A DNA stretch of 64,000 nt, taken from Streptomyces sp. F63 (lineage in GTDB: Bacteria > Actinomycetota > Actinomycetes > Streptomycetales > Streptomycetaceae). The number at the start of each line of letters is the position of its first letter. The stretch's first letter is position 1. The DNA is taken from assembly GCF_018070345.1 (NCBI RefSeq), contig NZ_JAGPXX010000013.1:1-64000 (forward strand), written 5' to 3'. Shown here in pieces: positions 32,834 through 42,331 of this stretch. A model generated the notes under the pieces. That model was not told the origin of the DNA. It saw only the letters and a list, made by a program, of their open reading frames with translations, and did no database searches. A program made the position numbers and the translations under genes.

Positions 32834-33790
32834 ATGAGCGAGACCCGACATGTCCCGGTGATGCTCCAGCGGTGCCTGGACCTGTTGGCCCCGGCCCTGG
32901 CGGAGCCCGGCGCCGTGGCCGTCGACTGCACCCTCGGCCTCGGCGGGCACAGCGAGGCCCTGCTGAACACCTTCCCCGGCGTCCGGCTCGTCGGGCTCGA
33001 CCGCGACCCGGTGGCGCTGAGGCTCGCGGGCGAGCGGCTCGCCCCCCACGCGGACCGCGCCACCCTGGTGCACGCGGTCTACGACGAGCTTCCCGAGGTG
33101 CTGGACCGGCTCGGCATCCCGCGCGTGCAGGGCGTCCTCTTCGACCTCGGGGTCTCCTCCATGCAGCTGGACGAGGCCGAACGCGGGTTCGCCTACGCCC
33201 AGGACGCCCCGCTCGACATGCGGATGGACCAGACGGCCGGCATGAGCGCGGCCGAGGTGCTCAACACCTATCCGCCCGGGGACCTGGTCCGCATCCTGCG
33301 GACCTACGGCGAGGAGAAGTTCGCCCGGAAGATCGTGGACGCCGTTGTCAAGGCCCGTGCCGAGGAGCCCTTCACCAACAGCGCCCGTCTCGTGGAGCTG
33401 ATCCGGAACGCTCTGCCGCAGGCGGCGAAGCGCACGGGCGGCAACCCGGCCAAGCGCACCTTCCAGGCGCTGCGCATCGAGGTCAACGGCGAGCTGCCGG
33501 TCCTCGAACGTGCGATCCCCGCCGCGGTGTCCCGGCTCGCCGTTGGCGGCCGGATCGCCGTCCTGTCGTACCACTCGCTGGAAGACCGGCTGGTCAAGCA
33601 GGTGTTCGCCGCCGGAGCCGGCAATACGGCGCCCCCCGGCCTCCCTGTCGTCCCCGAGCAGTACCAGCCGCGGCTGAGGCTCCTCACCCGCGGCGCGGAA
33701 CTGCCCGGCGACGAGGAGCTCGCGGAGAACAAGCGCGCCGCGCCCGCCCGGCTGCGCGGCGCCCAGCGGATCAGGGAGGACCACCGGTGA
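32834..33790 (+). CDS. rsmH: 16S rRNA (cytosine-1402-N4)-methyltransferase RsmH
   Basis: Methylates C1402 of 16S rRNA using SAM. 318 residues; HVPVMLQRCLDLL at the start, SAM motif DCTLGLGGHS, GVLFDLGVSSMQLD, LDMRMDQ and SYHSLEDRLVK fit the family (formerly MraW). ATG at 32834 has GAGAGGG upstream. First gene of the dcw cluster; its stop overlaps the ftsL start (GTGA). Confidence 0.97.
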   Translation: MSETRHVPVMLQRCLDLLAPALAEPGAVAVDCTLGLGGHSEALLNTFPGVRLVGLDRDPVALRLAGERLAPHADRATLVHAVYDELPEVLDRLGIPRVQGVLFDLGVSSMQLDEAERGFAYAQDAPLDMRMDQTAGMSAAEVLNTYPPGDLVRILRTYGEEKFARKIVDAVVKARAEEPFTNSARLVELIRNALPQAAKRTGGNPAKRTFQALRIEVNGELPVLERAIPAAVSRLAVGGRIAVLSYHSLEDRLVKQVFAAGAGNTAPPGLPVVPEQYQPRLRLLTRGAELPGDEELAENKRAAPARLRGAQRIREDHR

Positions 33791-34272
33791 AGCGGCCCCT
33801 CCGCGGCAGGGCGGCCCGGCTGGCGCGCCTGATGCCGGCCGGCCGGAGCACGGCGGCCCGCACCCCGTTCGTCCTCCTGGTCGTGCTGCTGCTCGCCGGC
33901 GGGCTGATCAGCCTGCTCCTCCTCAACGCCTCCCTCAACCAGGGCTCCTTCCGGCTCAGCGAGCTGAAGAAGGAGACCACCGAACTGACGGACCAGCAGC
34001 AGGCCCTGCAGCAGGAGGTCGACGCCTTCACGGCGCCCGACGCACTGGCGGAGCGCGCCCGCGAGCTCGGCATGGTCCCCGGCGGCAGCCCGGTGTTCCT
34101 CTACCCGGACGGCACCGTGCGCGGAGTCCCCTCCGAGGCAGCCGCCCCGCCGTCCCCGGTGCCGAGCCCTTCCGGCGCCTCGGACTCCCCCGGCGCCGCG
34201 GGGCTCTCCGAGCTCTCCGGGCCGGCGGACGCGCTGCTCCCGGATCCGTCCGCTCACCACCCCGGCGGCTGA
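33787..34272 (+). CDS. ftsL: Cell division protein FtsL
   Basis: 161 residues, recognised by position and architecture. Short basic cytoplasmic N-terminus, one transmembrane helix (about 26-46, TPFVLLVVLLLAGGLISLLLL in part), a periplasmic-side leucine-zipper-like coil (LSELKKETTELTDQQQALQQEV), then LAERARELGMVPGGSPVFLYPDG and a Pro/Ser-rich tail. Forms the FtsQLB complex that activates FtsWI. GTG start overlaps rsmH by four bases. Confidence 0.9.
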   Translation: MKRPLRGRAARLARLMPAGRSTAARTPFVLLVVLLLAGGLISLLLLNASLNQGSFRLSELKKETTELTDQQQALQQEVDAFTAPDALAERARELGMVPGGSPVFLYPDGTVRGVPSEAAAPPSPVPSPSGASDSPGAAGLSELSGPADALLPDPSAHHPGG

Positions 34273-34305
34273 CCGCCCGTACCCCCGCACCGGAAAGGCC
34301 AGCGC

Positions 34306-36291
34306 ATGAGCGACCCCCAGCAGCCGCGCCGGCGAGTGCCCGGCCCCGCCGCCTCCGGCGGTCGCCGGCCGGGACCGGCGGGGAGGGCCCCACGGCCGGG
34401 CGGTGCCGGAAGCCGCGGGCCGGGCGTCTCCGGACGCGGCCCGCGCCCCGGCCGTCCGGCGCAGCGGCCGATCCGGCTCGGCAGCCCCCGGCCCCGCCTC
34501 CGCCTGATCAGCCTCACCCTGACCCTCGTCATGCTGGCGTTCACGGTCCGCCTGCTGCAGGTGCAGGCCGTGGAGGCCGACACCTACGCGGCCAAGAGCC
34601 GGGTCAACCGGTACATCACCCACGAGATCGCGGCCGAGCGCGGCTCCATCACCGACCGTTCCGGCGGTGAGCTGGCCACCACCGTCGATGCCTACGACAT
34701 CATCGGCGACCCCTATCTGTTCGCCCCGGAGCAGAGCGGGAGCCGGGACGCCCCCGAACGGGCGGCCGCACTCCTCGCGCCGATCCTCGGGCAGGACGAG
34801 GACGGGCTGGCGGAGAAGCTCTCCGCGGGGGGTTCCCGCTACGCGGTCCTGGCCCGACGCCAGTCCCCGCAGGTCTGGCAGCAGATCAAGGACCTCAGGG
34901 ACGGTTTCGCCGAGAAGGCCGGCTCGGGCGGCGAGCCGAACCCGCTGGCCGGGATCTACGAGGAGCCGCACAGCAAGCGGGTCTACCCCAACCGGGAACT
35001 GGCCGCCGGGATACTGGGCTTCGTGAACGCCGAGGGCAGGGGCGGCGGCGGTCTGGAGGCCAAGCTCGACAAGGAACTGGCCGGGGAGCCCGGCAAGATC
35101 ACCTATGCCCACTCCGGCGGCCGGAGGGTGCCCACCGAGAGTGCCCGGGAGCAGCCCGCCGTCCCGGGCTCCGACGTCCGGCTGACCATCGACCGGGATC
35201 TCCAGTGGGCCGCGCAGCAGGCCATCACCGAGCGGGTCGCCAAGTCGGGCGCGCAACGCGGCTACGTCGTCGTCCAGGACACCCGGACCGGTGAGATCCT
35301 GGCCCTGGCCAACGCTCCCGGGTTCGACCCGAATGACATCTCCACGGCCCGCACGGGCCTCGGCAATCCGGCGCTTCAGGACGCCTACGAGCCCGGCAGC
35401 ACCAGCAAGGTGATGTCGATGGCCGCCGTCCTGGAGGAGGGCGCCGCCACCCCCCGGACCCATGTGACGGTGCCCAACCGGCTGCACCGGGCCGACCGGC
35501 TCTTCGCCGACGACGTCGACCACCCCACCTGGTATCTGACGCTCAACGGCGTGCTGGCCAAGTCCAGCAACCTCGGCACGATCCTCGCCGTCGAACAGCT
35601 CGGCACCACGCAGAAGGAGGCCAACAAGGTCCTCCATTCCTATCTGCGGAAGTTCGGCGTCGGCCGGCCCACCGGCCTCGGCTACCCCGGAGAGACCCCG
35701 GGCATCCTGGCGAAGCCGGAGGACTGGAGCGCTTCGCAGCAGTACACGATCCCGTTCGGCCAGGGGCTCTCGGTCAATGCCGTCCAGGCCGCCTCGATCT
35801 ACTCGACGATCGCCAACGGCGGGGTGCGCGTGCAGCCCACGCTCGTCCGCGGCACCACCGGCCCGGACGGCCGCTTCACCCCGGCGCCCAAGCCCGGGAC
35901 CACCCGTGTCATCAGTGAGAAGACCGCCAGGACCCTGGCGAGGATGCTGGAGTCCGTCGTCGGCAGCGAGGAGGGGACGGGCACCAAGGCACGGATCCCC
36001 GGCTACCGCGTCGCGGGCAAGACCGGTACCTCCAACCGGGTGGACCCGGACACCGGCCGCTACAACGGTTACACCGCCTCCTTCGCGGGATTCGCACCCG
36101 CGGACAAACCCAGGATCACCGTCTACTGCGCCGTCCAGGACCCGGACCCGGCCAAGGGAAGCTATTTCGGCGGGCAGACCTGCGGTCCCGTCTACAAGAA
36201 GGTCATGGAATTCGCGCTGAAGAGCCTCAAGGTGGCCCCCACCGGAGCCGAACCGGCGAAACTGCCGGTGCTCTTCGACCCGCGCGGCTGA
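34306..36291 (+). CDS. ftsI: Septal peptidoglycan transpeptidase FtsI (PBP3)
   Basis: 661 residues. A 65-residue Pro/Arg/Gly-rich cytoplasmic tail, one transmembrane helix (about 66-86), a PBP dimerisation domain, and the transpeptidase domain with STSK (Ser365, Lys368), SSN (420-422) and KTGT (572-575). Cross-links septal peptidoglycan with FtsW. ATG at 34306 has GGAAAGG upstream. It sits directly after ftsL. All catalytic motifs are intact. Confidence 0.97.
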   Translation: MSDPQQPRRRVPGPAASGGRRPGPAGRAPRPGGAGSRGPGVSGRGPRPGRPAQRPIRLGSPRPRLRLISLTLTLVMLAFTVRLLQVQAVEADTYAAKSRVNRYITHEIAAERGSITDRSGGELATTVDAYDIIGDPYLFAPEQSGSRDAPERAAALLAPILGQDEDGLAEKLSAGGSRYAVLARRQSPQVWQQIKDLRDGFAEKAGSGGEPNPLAGIYEEPHSKRVYPNRELAAGILGFVNAEGRGGGGLEAKLDKELAGEPGKITYAHSGGRRVPTESAREQPAVPGSDVRLTIDRDLQWAAQQAITERVAKSGAQRGYVVVQDTRTGEILALANAPGFDPNDISTARTGLGNPALQDAYEPGSTSKVMSMAAVLEEGAATPRTHVTVPNRLHRADRLFADDVDHPTWYLTLNGVLAKSSNLGTILAVEQLGTTQKEANKVLHSYLRKFGVGRPTGLGYPGETPGILAKPEDWSASQQYTIPFGQGLSVNAVQAASIYSTIANGGVRVQPTLVRGTTGPDGRFTPAPKPGTTRVISEKTARTLARMLESVVGSEEGTGTKARIPGYRVAGKTGTSNRVDPDTGRYNGYTASFAGFAPADKPRITVYCAVQDPDPAKGSYFGGQTCGPVYKKVMEFALKSLKVAPTGAEPAKLPVLFDPRG

Positions 36292-36547
36292 ACGCGCGCC
36301 GGAACCGGGCGAATCACGCGGACCGGCGCACCACAGGACGGGACAACGGGGAAGAAGAGCCGAGACCGGAAGAACCGGATGGCAGCCCGGAAAGCCGGGA
36401 TGCCCCCGGAAGCCCCGGAAGTCCCAGAAACCGAACAAAAGATTGAGGCCGGATCCCGTGACGTCGATCACCCCGGGCGGCAAGGAGCGGAATGCCTCCC
36501 ACCCCTTGTTTCGCGACCGGCCCGGTGGGCCGGGTACGCTCACCGCC

Positions 36548-38281
36548 GTGCCACATGCTGATCAGTCCCACACCCCGTCCCCCGACGCGCCGCCGGCGGA
36601 AGAGACCCCGAGGCGGGTCCCCGCAAGCCACCCGGGGGCGCCACGCCCCGAACGGGTCCACCCGACGCCGGTCGCGAAGCTGGCGGATCAGCTGGGTGCC
36701 GAGGTCCCGCCGGGCGCCGCCGACGTGGCGGTCACGGGCATCACCCACGACTCCCGCGCGGTGCGCCCCGGCGACATCTACGCCGCGCTCGCCGGAGCCC
36801 GCCTGCACGGTGCCGACTTCGCCGGCCAGGCGGCCGGCCTCGGCGCCGCGGCCGTCCTCACCGACCCGTCGGGTGCCGAGCGGGCGGCCGCCACCGGCCT
36901 CCCGGTCCTCGTCGTGGACGACCCCCGCGGCCGGATGGGCGAACTGGCCGTCACCGTCTACGGCGACCCGGGCCGCGACCTGCTCCAGATCGGCATCACC
37001 GGCACCTCCGGCAAGACCACCACCGCCTACATGATCGACGGCGGTCTCCGGGCCGCGGCCGCCGCCCGCCGGCAGCACGGGGCAACCGGCGCGGAGGCCG
37101 CGCGCGAGGAGGGCGGCGGAGCCCCCGAACCCACGGGTCTCATCGGCACCGTCGAGTCCCGTATCGGCGACGAGCGCATCAAGAGCGAGCGCACCACCCC
37201 GGAGGCCACCGACCTCCAGGCCCTCTTCGCCGTGATGCGCGAGCGCGGTGTCCGCTCGGTCACCATGGAGGTCTCCAGTCACGCCCTGGTCCTCGGGCGG
37301 GTCGACGGCTGCGTGTTCGACGTCGCCGTCTTCAACAACCTCAGCCCCGAACACCTGGACTTCCATGCGGACATGGAGGACTACTTCCGGGCCAAGGCGC
37401 AGTTGTTCACCGCCCGCCGCAGCCGCGCCGGCGTCGTCAATCTCGACGACGAGTACGGCCGCCGCCTGCTCCACGAGTCCGAGGTCCCGGTCACGTCCTT
37501 CTCCGCGGAGGGCCACCCGGACGCCGACTGGCGCGCCGAGGAGATCGAGGTCGGCCCGCTCGGCTCCACCTTCACCGCCGTCGGCCCCAAGGGCGAGTCG
37601 GTGCGGGCGGCCGCGCCGCTGCCGGGCCCGTTCAACGTCGCCAACGCCCTGGCCGCGATCACGGCCCTCGTCGTGGCCGGTGTCGATCCGCAGACCGCGG
37701 CCGACGGTGTCGCGGGGATCCCCGGGGTCCCCGGCCGGCTGGAGCGGGTCGACGAGGGGCAGCCGTATCTCGCCCTCGTCGACTACGCGCACAAGCCCGA
37801 TGCCGTGGAGTCCGTCCTCCGTGCGGTCCGCCGGGTCACCGACGGCAGGATCCACGCGGTGCTCGGCTGCGGCGGCGACCGCGACCCGCACAAGCGCCGC
37901 CCGATGGGCGCGGCTCTGGCCAGGCTCTCCGACACCGCCGTGCTCACCTCCGACAACCCGCGCTCCGAGGACCCCCTCGCCATCCTCGCCGTGATGCTGA
38001 CCGGTGCTTCCGAGGTCCCGGTCCACGAGCGCGGCGACGTCCTGCTGCACGCCGACCGCGCCGAGGCCATCGCCGCAGCCGTCGACCGGGCCGAGCCCGG
38101 CGACGCGGTGCTGGTCCTCGGCAAGGGGCACGAACAGGGCCAGCACATCGCGGGCGTGGTCCGCGCCTTCGACGACCGCGAGGTGCTGGGCGAGGCCATC
38201 CGCGCCCGTGCCGCCGCGGAGCGCGCCACCCCGGCGGAAGCCGGCGGCGCGCTCCCTCCGCACTCCACCGACCAGGGATGA
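36548..38281 (+). CDS. murE: UDP-MurNAc-tripeptide synthetase MurE
   Basis: Adds diaminopimelate to UDP-MurNAc-L-Ala-D-Glu. Motifs: ITHDSRAVRPGDIYAAL, P-loop GITGTSGKTTT (near residue 152), SSHALVLGRVDG, and DNPRSEDP near 467, the DNPR form that selects diaminopimelate rather than lysine. An Ala/Gly/Arg-rich insertion follows the P-loop helix. Start is uncertain: GTG at 36548 has TACGCT (36535-36540) seven bases upstream (leaderless type), giving 577 residues; GTG at 36458 has GAGG nine bases upstream and would add 30 residues. Both are longer than typical MurE, the extra being a disordered N-terminus. Confidence 0.93.
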   Translation: MPHADQSHTPSPDAPPAEETPRRVPASHPGAPRPERVHPTPVAKLADQLGAEVPPGAADVAVTGITHDSRAVRPGDIYAALAGARLHGADFAGQAAGLGAAAVLTDPSGAERAAATGLPVLVVDDPRGRMGELAVTVYGDPGRDLLQIGITGTSGKTTTAYMIDGGLRAAAAARRQHGATGAEAAREEGGGAPEPTGLIGTVESRIGDERIKSERTTPEATDLQALFAVMRERGVRSVTMEVSSHALVLGRVDGCVFDVAVFNNLSPEHLDFHADMEDYFRAKAQLFTARRSRAGVVNLDDEYGRRLLHESEVPVTSFSAEGHPDADWRAEEIEVGPLGSTFTAVGPKGESVRAAAPLPGPFNVANALAAITALVVAGVDPQTAADGVAGIPGVPGRLERVDEGQPYLALVDYAHKPDAVESVLRAVRRVTDGRIHAVLGCGGDRDPHKRRPMGAALARLSDTAVLTSDNPRSEDPLAILAVMLTGASEVPVHERGDVLLHADRAEAIAAAVDRAEPGDAVLVLGKGHEQGQHIAGVVRAFDDREVLGEAIRARAAAERATPAEAGGALPPHSTDQG

Positions 38282-38343
38282 CAGACCGCCATGCGCGCAC
38301 ACGCCTTCACCCGGCAGCCGTCCGGCCCCCGTGGGGGTGACCG

Positions 38344-39771
38344 GTGATCGATCTCTCGCTCGCCGAGATCACCGCCGTCGTCTCGGGCCGGCCGCACGAC
38401 ATACCGGACCCCGGCGCCCGGGTCACCGGCTCCGTCGAGATCGACTCGCGGAAGGCGGGCCCCGGCGGCCTGTTCGCCGCGTTCGCCGGTGAGAACGTGG
38501 ACGGCCACGACTTCGCGCGGCAGGCCGTCGAGCAGGGCGCGGTCGCCGTCCTCGCCGCCCGGCCCGTCGGCGTCCCGGCGATCGTCGTCGACGACGTCAC
38601 GGCGGCGCTCGGCGCGCTGGCCCGCGAGGTCGTCCGGCGCCTGGGCGCCACCGTCGTCGCGCTGACCGGCTCGGCCGGCAAGACGAGCACCAAGGACCTG
38701 CTCGCCCAGCTCCTGCAGCGGATCGGTCCCACGGTCTGGCCGCCCGGTTCCCTCAACAACGAGATCGGGCTGCCGCTGACCGCCCTGCGCGCCGAGGCGG
38801 CGACCCGTCACCTCGTTCTGGAGATGGGCGCCCGCGGCAAGGGACACATCCGGTATCTCGCGGAGCTCACCCCGCCGCGGGTCGGGATGGTGCTCAACGT
38901 CGGGACCGCGCACGTCGGCGAGTTCGGAGGCAAGGCGCAGATCGCCGAGGCGAAGGGCGAACTGGTGGAGGCGCTGCCCCCGGCCGCGGAGGGCGGCCTC
39001 GCCGTCCTCAACGCCGACGACCCGCTGGTACGGGCCATGGCGGACCGCACCCGGGCCCGCGTCGTCCTGTTCGGTGAGTCCGCCGACGCCGAGGTCCGGG
39101 CCGAGGACGTCCGCCTCACGGACACCGGACAGCCCGCCTTCACACTTCGCACCCCCACCGGGTGCAGTGCCGTGACCCTGCGGCTGTACGGTGAGCACCA
39201 CGTGTCGAACGCGCTTGCCGCGGCCGCCGTCGCCCATGAGTTGGGCATGCCTGCCGACGAGATCGCCACCGCGCTCTCCGAGGCCGGCCAGCTCTCCCGC
39301 TGGCGCATGGAGGTCACCGAGCGCCCGGACGGCGTGACGGTCGTCAACGACGCCTACAACGCGAACCCCGACTCCGTGCGGGCGGCGCTCCGTGCGCTCG
39401 TCGCCATGGGCAAGGGGCGTCGTACGTGGGCCGTGCTCGGTGAGATGGCGGAGCTCGGGGAGGAGTCGCTCGCCGAGCACGACGCGGTCGGGCGGCTGGC
39501 CGTCCGACTCAACGTCAGCAAGCTTGTGGCGGTCGGGGGCCGGGAGGCCGCCTGGCTCGACATGGGTGCCAAGAACGAGGGTTCGTGGGGTGAGGAGTCG
39601 GTGCACGTGTCCGACGCACGGGCGGCGGTCGACCTTATGCGCAGAGAACTGCGCCCGGGAGACGTCGTGCTGGTGAAGGCGTCCCGTTCGGTGGGGCTGG
39701 AGCGGGTGGCGCAGGAGCTGCTCGCCGACGGCGGCGCGGCCGCGGGCGAGGGTGAGGTCGCCGGCCGATGA
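38344..39771 (+). CDS. murF: UDP-MurNAc-pentapeptide synthetase MurF
   Basis: Adds D-Ala-D-Ala to complete the UDP-MurNAc pentapeptide. 475 residues; IDSRKAGPGGLFAAFAGENVDGHDF, P-loop ALTGSAGKTSTKD near residue 110, EMGARGKGHI, and NDAYNANPDSVRAAL near 338 fit the family. GTG at 38344, with GGGGGTGA upstream; it lies 62 bases after murE. Its stop overlaps the mraY start by four bases. Confidence 0.97.
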   Translation: MIDLSLAEITAVVSGRPHDIPDPGARVTGSVEIDSRKAGPGGLFAAFAGENVDGHDFARQAVEQGAVAVLAARPVGVPAIVVDDVTAALGALAREVVRRLGATVVALTGSAGKTSTKDLLAQLLQRIGPTVWPPGSLNNEIGLPLTALRAEAATRHLVLEMGARGKGHIRYLAELTPPRVGMVLNVGTAHVGEFGGKAQIAEAKGELVEALPPAAEGGLAVLNADDPLVRAMADRTRARVVLFGESADAEVRAEDVRLTDTGQPAFTLRTPTGCSAVTLRLYGEHHVSNALAAAAVAHELGMPADEIATALSEAGQLSRWRMEVTERPDGVTVVNDAYNANPDSVRAALRALVAMGKGRRTWAVLGEMAELGEESLAEHDAVGRLAVRLNVSKLVAVGGREAAWLDMGAKNEGSWGEESVHVSDARAAVDLMRRELRPGDVVLVKASRSVGLERVAQELLADGGAAAGEGEVAGR

Positions 39772-40838
39772 GGCAGATCCTCTTCTCCGGAGTCATCGGG
39801 CTCTTCCTGACCCTGGTCGGCACTCCGCTGCTGATCAAACTCCTGGCCAGCAAGGGCTACGGGCAGTACATCCGGGACGACGGCCCGCGCGGGCACCACG
39901 GCAAGCGCGGCACTCCCACCATGGGTGGCATCGCCTTCATCCTGGCCACGCTCATCGCGTACGCCCTCACCAAGGTGATCACCGCGGAGAACCCCACCTT
40001 CTCGGGTCTCCTGGTGCTCTTCCTGATGGCGGGCATGGGCCTGGTGGGCTTCCTGGACGACTACATCAAGATCGTCAAGCAGCGGAGCCTCGGTCTGCGC
40101 GCCAAGGCGAAGATGGCCGGCCAGCTGATCGTCGGCATCGCCTTCGCGATCCTGTCGCTCAACTTCGCGGACGGCCGGGGCCAGACACCGGCCTCCGACA
40201 AGCTGTCCTTCACCCAGGACTTCGGCTGGTCGCTCGGCCCGGTCATCTTCGTGATCTGGGCGCTGTTCATGATCCTCGCGATGTCGAACGGCGTGAACCT
40301 GACCGACGGCCTCGACGGCCTGGCCACCGGCGCCTCCGTGATGGTCTTCGGCGCCTACACCTTCATCGGCGTCTGGCAGCACCAGGAGTCCTGCGCCTAC
40401 GCCGAGCGGCTCACCAACCCCGCCGCCTGCTTCGAGGTCCGTGACCCGCTGGACCTGGCCGTGGTGGCCTCCGCCCTGATGGGCGCCTGCTTCGGCTTCC
40501 TGTGGTGGAACACCTCGCCCGCCAAGATCTTCATGGGCGACACCGGTTCGCTGGCCCTCGGCGGCGCGCTCGCCGGCCTGGCGATCGTCTCCCGCACGGA
40601 ACTCCTGCTCGCCCTGCTCGGCGGCCTCTTCGTCCTGATCACGATGTCCGTCGTCATCCAGGTCGGCTCCTTCCGGCTCACCGGGAAGCGGGTCTTCCGG
40701 ATGGCGCCGCTCCAGCACCACTTCGAGCTCAAGGGCTGGAGTGAAGTGCTGGTCGTGGTCAGATTCTGGATCATCCAGGGCATGTGCGTGATCGTCGGCC
40801 TCGGTCTCTTCTACGCGGGCTGGGCGGCGGGCAAGTGA
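39768..40838 (+). CDS. mraY: Phospho-MurNAc-pentapeptide transferase MraY
   Basis: Makes lipid I from UDP-MurNAc-pentapeptide and undecaprenyl phosphate. 356 residues with about ten transmembrane helices. Motifs GTPTMGG, FLDDYIKIVKQRSLGL (catalytic Asp pair), NLTDGLDGLA and FMGDTGSLALGG, and the C-terminal PLQHHFEL histidine loop are present. The ATG overlaps murF (ATGA) and its own stop overlaps murD (GTGA), so translation is coupled on both sides. Confidence 0.98.
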   Translation: MRQILFSGVIGLFLTLVGTPLLIKLLASKGYGQYIRDDGPRGHHGKRGTPTMGGIAFILATLIAYALTKVITAENPTFSGLLVLFLMAGMGLVGFLDDYIKIVKQRSLGLRAKAKMAGQLIVGIAFAILSLNFADGRGQTPASDKLSFTQDFGWSLGPVIFVIWALFMILAMSNGVNLTDGLDGLATGASVMVFGAYTFIGVWQHQESCAYAERLTNPAACFEVRDPLDLAVVASALMGACFGFLWWNTSPAKIFMGDTGSLALGGALAGLAIVSRTELLLALLGGLFVLITMSVVIQVGSFRLTGKRVFRMAPLQHHFELKGWSEVLVVVRFWIIQGMCVIVGLGLFYAGWAAGK

Positions 40839-42271
40839 ACTGGGCCGGCACCCGTGTCACCGTCGCCGGACTCGGTGTCTCCGGGGTCCCCGCAGCGCGC
40901 GTGCTGCGGGGCCTCGGCGCCCGGGTCACCGTGGTCAACGACGGCGACGACGAACGGTCGCGGCAGCAGGCCGCCGGACTGGAGGCGCTCGGCGTCACGG
41001 TCCGCCTCGGTGACGGCGCCACCCTCCCCGAGGGCACCGAACTCGTCGTCACGGCCCCCGGCTGGCCGCCCGGCAAGCCCCTCTTCCGGGCCGCGGCCGA
41101 GGCCGGCGTCCCGGTCTGGGGCGATGTGGAACTGGCCTGGCGCCTGCGGGGCCCGGACGCCGCGCCCTGGCTCGCCGTCACCGGCACCAACGGCAAGACC
41201 ACGACGGTCCGTATGCTCGCCGCGATCCTGGAGGCCGCCGGGCTGCGCACCGCCGCCGTCGGCAACATCGGCGTACCCGTCCTGGACGCCGTCCTCGCCG
41301 AGCAGGAGGCGGGCGCCGTGCCGTACGACGTGCTGGCCGTCGAACTCTCCAGCTACCAGTTGCACTGGGCGCCCAGCCTGCGCGCGCACTCGGCCGCCGT
41401 CCTCAACCTGGCGCCCGATCACCTCGACTGGCACGGCTCGATGGAGGCGTACGCCGCCGACAAGGGCCGGATCTATCAGGGCAACACGGTCGCCTGCGTC
41501 TACAACGCGGCCGACAAGGCCACCGAGGAGCTGGTCCGCGCCGCCGACGTGGCCGAGGGCTGCCGCGCCGTCGGTTTCACCCTCGGCCCGCCGGCGCCCT
41601 CCCAGCTCGGCGTCGTCGACGGCATCCTCGTCGACCGCGCTTTTGTGAGGGACCGTCAGAATCAGGCCCGGGAGCTGGCCGAGGTCTCCGACGTCGACCC
41701 CCCGGTCCCGCACAATGTCGCCAACGCCCTCGCCGCCGCGGCCCTGGCCCGCGCCTACGGCGTCGAGCCGCGCGCCGTACGGGACGGCCTGCGGGCGTTC
41801 CGGCCCGAGCCGCACCGCATCGCCCGGGTCGCGGAGGTGGGCGGCGTCACGTACATCGACGACTCCAAGGCGACCAACACGCATGCCGCCGAGGCCTCCC
41901 TGACGGCCTACGACCCCGTCGTCTGGATCGCCGGCGGCCTCGCCAAGGGGGCCACCTTCGACGAGTTGGTGGCGGCGGCCTCCCGGCGGCTGCGCGGGGT
42001 TGTCCTGATGGGCGCGGACCGGGCTCTCATCCGCGAAGCCCTGTCGCGACACGCCCCGGATGTCCCGGTCGCCGACCTCGACCGGACCGACACTGGGGCG
42101 ATGGCGGCGGCGGTCCGGGAAGCGGCGGCGCTCGCCCGGCCGGGAGACACCGTTCTGCTGGCCCCCGCCTGCGCCTCGATGGACATGTTCGTCAACTACG
42201 GCAAGCGCGGCGAGGCTTTCGCCGAAGCCGTACGCGACCTCGGGGCCGGCCATGGGGGACAGGGACGCTGA
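40835..42271 (+). CDS. murD: UDP-MurNAc-L-Ala:D-Glu ligase MurD
   Basis: Adds D-glutamate to UDP-MurNAc-L-Ala. 478 residues; N-terminal VTVAGLGVSGVPAARVL, P-loop AVTGTNGKTTT (near residue 115), LSSYQLHW, PDHLDWHGSMEAYAADK, YIDDSKATNTHA and LAPACASMDMFVNYGKRGEAF are all typical. GTG at 40835 overlaps the mraY stop by four bases. Confidence 0.97.
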   Translation: MNWAGTRVTVAGLGVSGVPAARVLRGLGARVTVVNDGDDERSRQQAAGLEALGVTVRLGDGATLPEGTELVVTAPGWPPGKPLFRAAAEAGVPVWGDVELAWRLRGPDAAPWLAVTGTNGKTTTVRMLAAILEAAGLRTAAVGNIGVPVLDAVLAEQEAGAVPYDVLAVELSSYQLHWAPSLRAHSAAVLNLAPDHLDWHGSMEAYAADKGRIYQGNTVACVYNAADKATEELVRAADVAEGCRAVGFTLGPPAPSQLGVVDGILVDRAFVRDRQNQARELAEVSDVDPPVPHNVANALAAAALARAYGVEPRAVRDGLRAFRPEPHRIARVAEVGGVTYIDDSKATNTHAAEASLTAYDPVVWIAGGLAKGATFDELVAAASRRLRGVVLMGADRALIREALSRHAPDVPVADLDRTDTGAMAAAVREAAALARPGDTVLLAPACASMDMFVNYGKRGEAFAEAVRDLGAGHGGQGR

Positions 42272-42331
42272 CCGGGCTGCCCCCTGTGCCCGACCGGCCG
42301 CCCGGCACCCGGCAGCCCGACTGGAGGGGAC